From UBA6623 sp965226435 (GTDB lineage: Bacteria; Acidobacteriota; Terriglobia; Bryobacterales; UBA6623): a DNA stretch of 64,000 nt. This document shows, in pieces, positions 61,520 through 64,000 of this stretch (position 1 is the first letter of the stretch; every line of letters starts with the position of its first letter). The stretch lies in contig CBDDCY010000006.1 of the NCBI GenBank assembly GCA_965226435.1, forward strand, positions 1-64,000, in the 5' to 3' direction. Made by a program: the position numbers and the translations under genes. Below the pieces are notes generated by a model. That model was not told where the DNA came from, did no database searches, and was given only the letters and a program-made list of their open reading frames with translations.

Positions 61520-62458
61520 ATGAAACTGTTCGGCGTCATGATGGTCCGCAACGAAGCGGACATCCTCGCGGTCAATCTCCGACACCATTTCGCTCAGGGC
61601 GTCGATCAATTCCTGGTCGTGGACAACGGCTCTTCCGATCGCACACTCGACGTTTTGGAGACTTTCCAGGAGGAAGGTCGTCTACATTGGATTCGCGACG
61701 CGGGCCCTTATAACCAATCCAACATAACCAGCGACCTCGCCCGGGAAGCGGGTGCCATGGGCGCCGATTGGGTCATTCCCATCGACGCCGATGAATTCTG
61801 GTACGCCCCACGGGGAACTCTCAAGGAAGTTCTTGAGGAAGCGTCCGCGGCCGCGCTGAGGGTTTCGATGACAAACTTCGTTCAGCGCCGGAGTCAGATC
61901 ATGCCGACCGCCGATGGGCTGCTCCACATGGTCTACCGGCCGGAGTCAACCGGTATACGCGCCGAAGAAGCACAGGCCGTGTTCAAAGCCGGAAAATTTT
62001 CCTACGTCGAACTGGGGGCCTACCCAAAATGGATCGCGCGGGCGACGGAGCATATCCTGATCGCGATGGGCAACCACAATGTTTTTCATGTGCCGGGCGC
62101 GGAAGAAGACTGTCCCGAGATCGAGTGCCTGCATGCGCCGTTGCGGGCACGGTCGCTGTGGATCGCCAAGGCGATGGACCATGGGGCGCGAGCAGAGCAA
62201 CTTGGCTTGCCCGAAGACCAATGGTGGCAGGCGAGGGCTTGGTATCGGCTGGCCCTGCGCGGCTCGCTCGAGGCGGAATGGCGCGCCAACAGTTACAGAA
62301 ACAAATGCCTCGACGTGCACGGTGATTCGCACGCGCTGATCCACGACACCCGCCTGCGCGAGTTAGTACTGCCTTGGATCGCCGAGAACGGGATTGCGGA
62401 GAAAGGCAACGGCAAGGTAACCGCCATGCCCCCAAAGGCGGAGAGATTGATCTCATGA
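61520..62458 (+). CDS. Glycosyltransferase family 2-like protein (Glyco_tranf_2_4 type)
   Basis: 312 residues from ATG 61520 (MKLFGVMMVRNEADILAVNLRHHFAQGVDQFLVVDNGSSDRT); 57 bases upstream a further in-frame start exists without family similarity. GADWVIPIDADEFWYAP gives the DxD. Resembles small GT-A proteins with a 'frozen' N-terminus found in polysaccharide clusters. Its stop overlaps the start of the next gene (ATGA at 62455-62458). Confidence 0.88.
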   Translation: MKLFGVMMVRNEADILAVNLRHHFAQGVDQFLVVDNGSSDRTLDVLETFQEEGRLHWIRDAGPYNQSNITSDLAREAGAMGADWVIPIDADEFWYAPRGTLKEVLEEASAAALRVSMTNFVQRRSQIMPTADGLLHMVYRPESTGIRAEEAQAVFKAGKFSYVELGAYPKWIARATEHILIAMGNHNVFHVPGAEEDCPEIECLHAPLRARSLWIAKAMDHGARAEQLGLPEDQWWQARAWYRLALRGSLEAEWRANSYRNKCLDVHGDSHALIHDTRLRELVLPWIAENGIAEKGNGKVTAMPPKAERLIS

Positions 62459-64000
62459 GCGCGGGCCCGGGGACCGAACCCCTATCGACGGGGGGTCGGC
62501 CGGCCGATCCAACGATGGCCGCCGCTGTCGAACCATTGCGGCGCGTTGTGCTCGATGTCGTCCCGGCGGCCGGGCGCGTGTTGCTGTTGGGGGCGACCGG
62601 AGAGGGCTGGGCGGCTGATCTGCACGCCCGCGGCTGCCGGCTCATTGTGCTCGAAAAGGATCGGCGGGCCGCTTTGCGGATGGCCCGCTACGCCGAGCGT
62701 GTCATCGTCAATACTCTGGCCTGGCCGGAACTGAGGGGCGAGATCCCCGACGGCCCTTATGACGCGATCATCGCCGTCGGTTTCGTCGAGAGCAGCCCGA
62801 CGCCGGTGGAAACGCTTCGTGATCTCAAGGACCTCCTCACTCCGGAGGGGCATCTGATCGTCTGTTGCGCCAACTTTGCTCACGCCGGAATGAGGGTGTC
62901 GCTTCTCGAACAAGGCACCCTGCCGTTGGAGGAAAACGGGCCCGTCTCGGCCGACCATGTGAACTATTTCACGCGCCCGGATCTTGAGCAAACGATCGAG
63001 CAAGCCGGGTTACTCATTGGTAGGTTCGATCGCGTCCAGCAGCCGTTGGAGTCGCTGCCCGGGATGCCGCCGGACCTTGATCCGTCGATCCGCGAGCAAC
63101 TCGAGGCGGACCCGGACGCGTCGACCAGCCATTTCGTGATCGTCGCTTACCCCTCGAACCTTCCCCACCTTCAGGCGATTCAGGAGCGGATGCGGGAGAT
63201 GGCCGAGGAGCGTGAAACGCTCCGACGCGAGCGGGCGGAGATGGAGGCCCGCAACGCGGAAGAGATCGCCCGGCTGGGCGAACGGATTCGGGCCCAGGCA
63301 ACCGAGCTTGCCGAAATGGTGGATCTGATGCGCCGCCAAGGCGCCGAGATTACCGAGCTCAAACAGCGCCAACAAGAACAGGAAGCCAAGCTGGAATTCC
63401 AGGAAGCCGAGCTGGAGGAGGCTAAGGCCACCGAGGAAGCCTACGAAGTCGTGCTAGCCGAATTGCATCGAGTGAAGCAGAGCCCCGGCTGGAAGCTGAA
63501 TGTCGCGTACCGACGCTGGGTCAAGCGAAACGTTTGGAGCCGCCCATGGCTGATGCGCTTGTACGAGGGTTTTTTCTCTCTGCTGTCAGGCCGCCCGGCT
63601 CCCAAGCCTGAATCGGCCCCGACCCGCGAAGCAACAACCTTCACACCGCCGCCGGTTGCCTCTCGCCATAAGGCGCAAACAGCGGTGCCGTCGCCACCGC
63701 GCATGCAAGCTCCCAAGGCTTCGCCCAACGCACCTCCAACGGAGTTCCGAATCGCGATCGATCACCCCGAGCCCGACTCCAGGCGTACCCTCGCCGGCCG
63801 TGTGCTGGTGCGCGGTTGGGCTCTGGCCTCTTCGCCGATCGATAGCGTGTACGTTCAGATTGGCGATGGCCCCGAATACAAGGCGGTCTACGGTAAAGCG
63901 CGGCGCGATGTGTCCGAAGTCCATCCCGAATACGCCGATGCGGCCACTTCGGGGTTCGAGGTGCGTTGGAACGTCCCACGGGGACAAGGCGGGTTGCACC
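62455..64000 (+). CDS. Methyltransferase / coiled-coil / beta-domain protein (runs off the window)
   Basis: At least 515 residues, open at the end of the window. ~30-210: class I methyltransferase (RVLLLGATGEGWAADLHARGCRLIVLEKD, YDAIIAVGFVESSPTPVETLRDLKDLLTPEGHLIVCC). ~240-345: a long charged coiled coil (ERMREMAEERETLRRERAEM ... QQEQEAKLEFQEAELEEA). Then a Pro-rich linker (~385-430) and from ~435 a beta-domain (RVLVRGWALASSPIDSVYVQIGD ... YGKARRDVSEVHPEYADAATSGFEV) known to me from O-antigen glycosyltransferases. More domains probably follow. Overlaps the upstream gene by 4 bases. Confidence 0.85.
   Translation, partial: MSAGPGTEPLSTGGRPADPTMAAAVEPLRRVVLDVVPAAGRVLLLGATGEGWAADLHARGCRLIVLEKDRRAALRMARYAERVIVNTLAWPELRGEIPDGPYDAIIAVGFVESSPTPVETLRDLKDLLTPEGHLIVCCANFAHAGMRVSLLEQGTLPLEENGPVSADHVNYFTRPDLEQTIEQAGLLIGRFDRVQQPLESLPGMPPDLDPSIREQLEADPDASTSHFVIVAYPSNLPHLQAIQERMREMAEERETLRRERAEMEARNAEEIARLGERIRAQATELAEMVDLMRRQGAEITELKQRQQEQEAKLEFQEAELEEAKATEEAYEVVLAELHRVKQSPGWKLNVAYRRWVKRNVWSRPWLMRLYEGFFSLLSGRPAPKPESAPTREATTFTPPPVASRHKAQTAVPSPPRMQAPKASPNAPPTEFRIAIDHPEPDSRRTLAGRVLVRGWALASSPIDSVYVQIGDGPEYKAVYGKARRDVSEVHPEYADAATSGFEVRWNVPRGQGGLH

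Overview
The window looks like chromosomal DNA from a Gram-negative, high-GC bacterium, most likely an acidobacterium. Sequence-based reasons: lpxC (lipid A, so an outer membrane); two proteins with an N-terminal OmpR-type winged helix, one transmembrane segment and a C-terminal TolB/PD40 propeller, one of them carrying a Ser/Thr kinase in the middle; small conserved proteins of types I associate with Acidobacteriota (644-1582, 40163-40537, 44451-44990); and many sugar-acid enzymes of the enolase and Gfo/Idh/MocA families. The phylum is an inference and is not proven by a marker gene.

Layout. 1-5.5 kb: tail of an IS3-type transposase, a secreted hypothetical protein, then a TRAP transport operon on the minus strand (TatT lipoprotein, DctP, fused DctQM). 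5.6-18.3 kb: a winged-helix/propeller protein, then an accessory zone with a phospholipid-methyltransferase-like gene interrupted by an IS630-type element, cfa, a RAYT transposase, an oxidoreductase, an IS1202-like element, a transposase remnant between indel-diverged direct repeats, a peroxiredoxin-like gene and a second, inverted IS630 copy. 18.3-30.5 kb: sugar-acid/aldehyde metabolism (two overlapping enolase-superfamily genes, cupin, PQQ propeller, ALDH, HAD hydrolase, winged-helix/kinase/propeller protein, Gfo/Idh/MocA dehydrogenase). 30.5-42.7 kb: lysC, a degenerate hybrid sensor kinase overlapping an alkyltransferase-like gene, a probable hydroxyproline module (enolase-type dehydratase/epimerase, ornithine-cyclodeaminase-family reductase, NSS transporter) with a MITE at the transporter stop codon, an ABC-2 exporter, a BtuF-like protein and xerD. 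42.7-50.6 kb: second IS1202-like copy, a conserved small gene, another Gfo/Idh/MocA gene, a hairpin-rich non-coding stretch, a decayed ISL3 element, a frameshifted secreted-protein gene and a third IS630 copy whose end forms the 3' end of hisS. 50.6-64 kb: hisS, lpxC, a membrane-fused spermidine-synthase-like protein and a surface-glycan cluster (methyltransferase and glycosyltransferase leftward; polysaccharide deacetylase, two glycosyltransferases and a methyltransferase/coiled-coil protein rightward, running off the end).

How the parts relate. The TRAP operon, enolases, ALDH and dehydrogenases suggest a heterotroph using organic acids, sugar acids and possibly hydroxyproline. The right end builds and modifies surface polysaccharide next to lpxC. 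Mobile DNA has shaped the left half and the 42-50 kb region; joining the flanks of the first IS630 copy restores a start codon and ribosome binding site for the interrupted gene. I found no CRISPR array, tRNA or rRNA gene and no clear defence system. The most unusual items are the winged-helix/kinase/propeller fusion, the pseudo-hybrid histidine kinase, a beta-domain shared by a glycosyltransferase and a methyltransferase, non-coding tails shared by two different transposase genes, and the IS/MITE insertion footprints.
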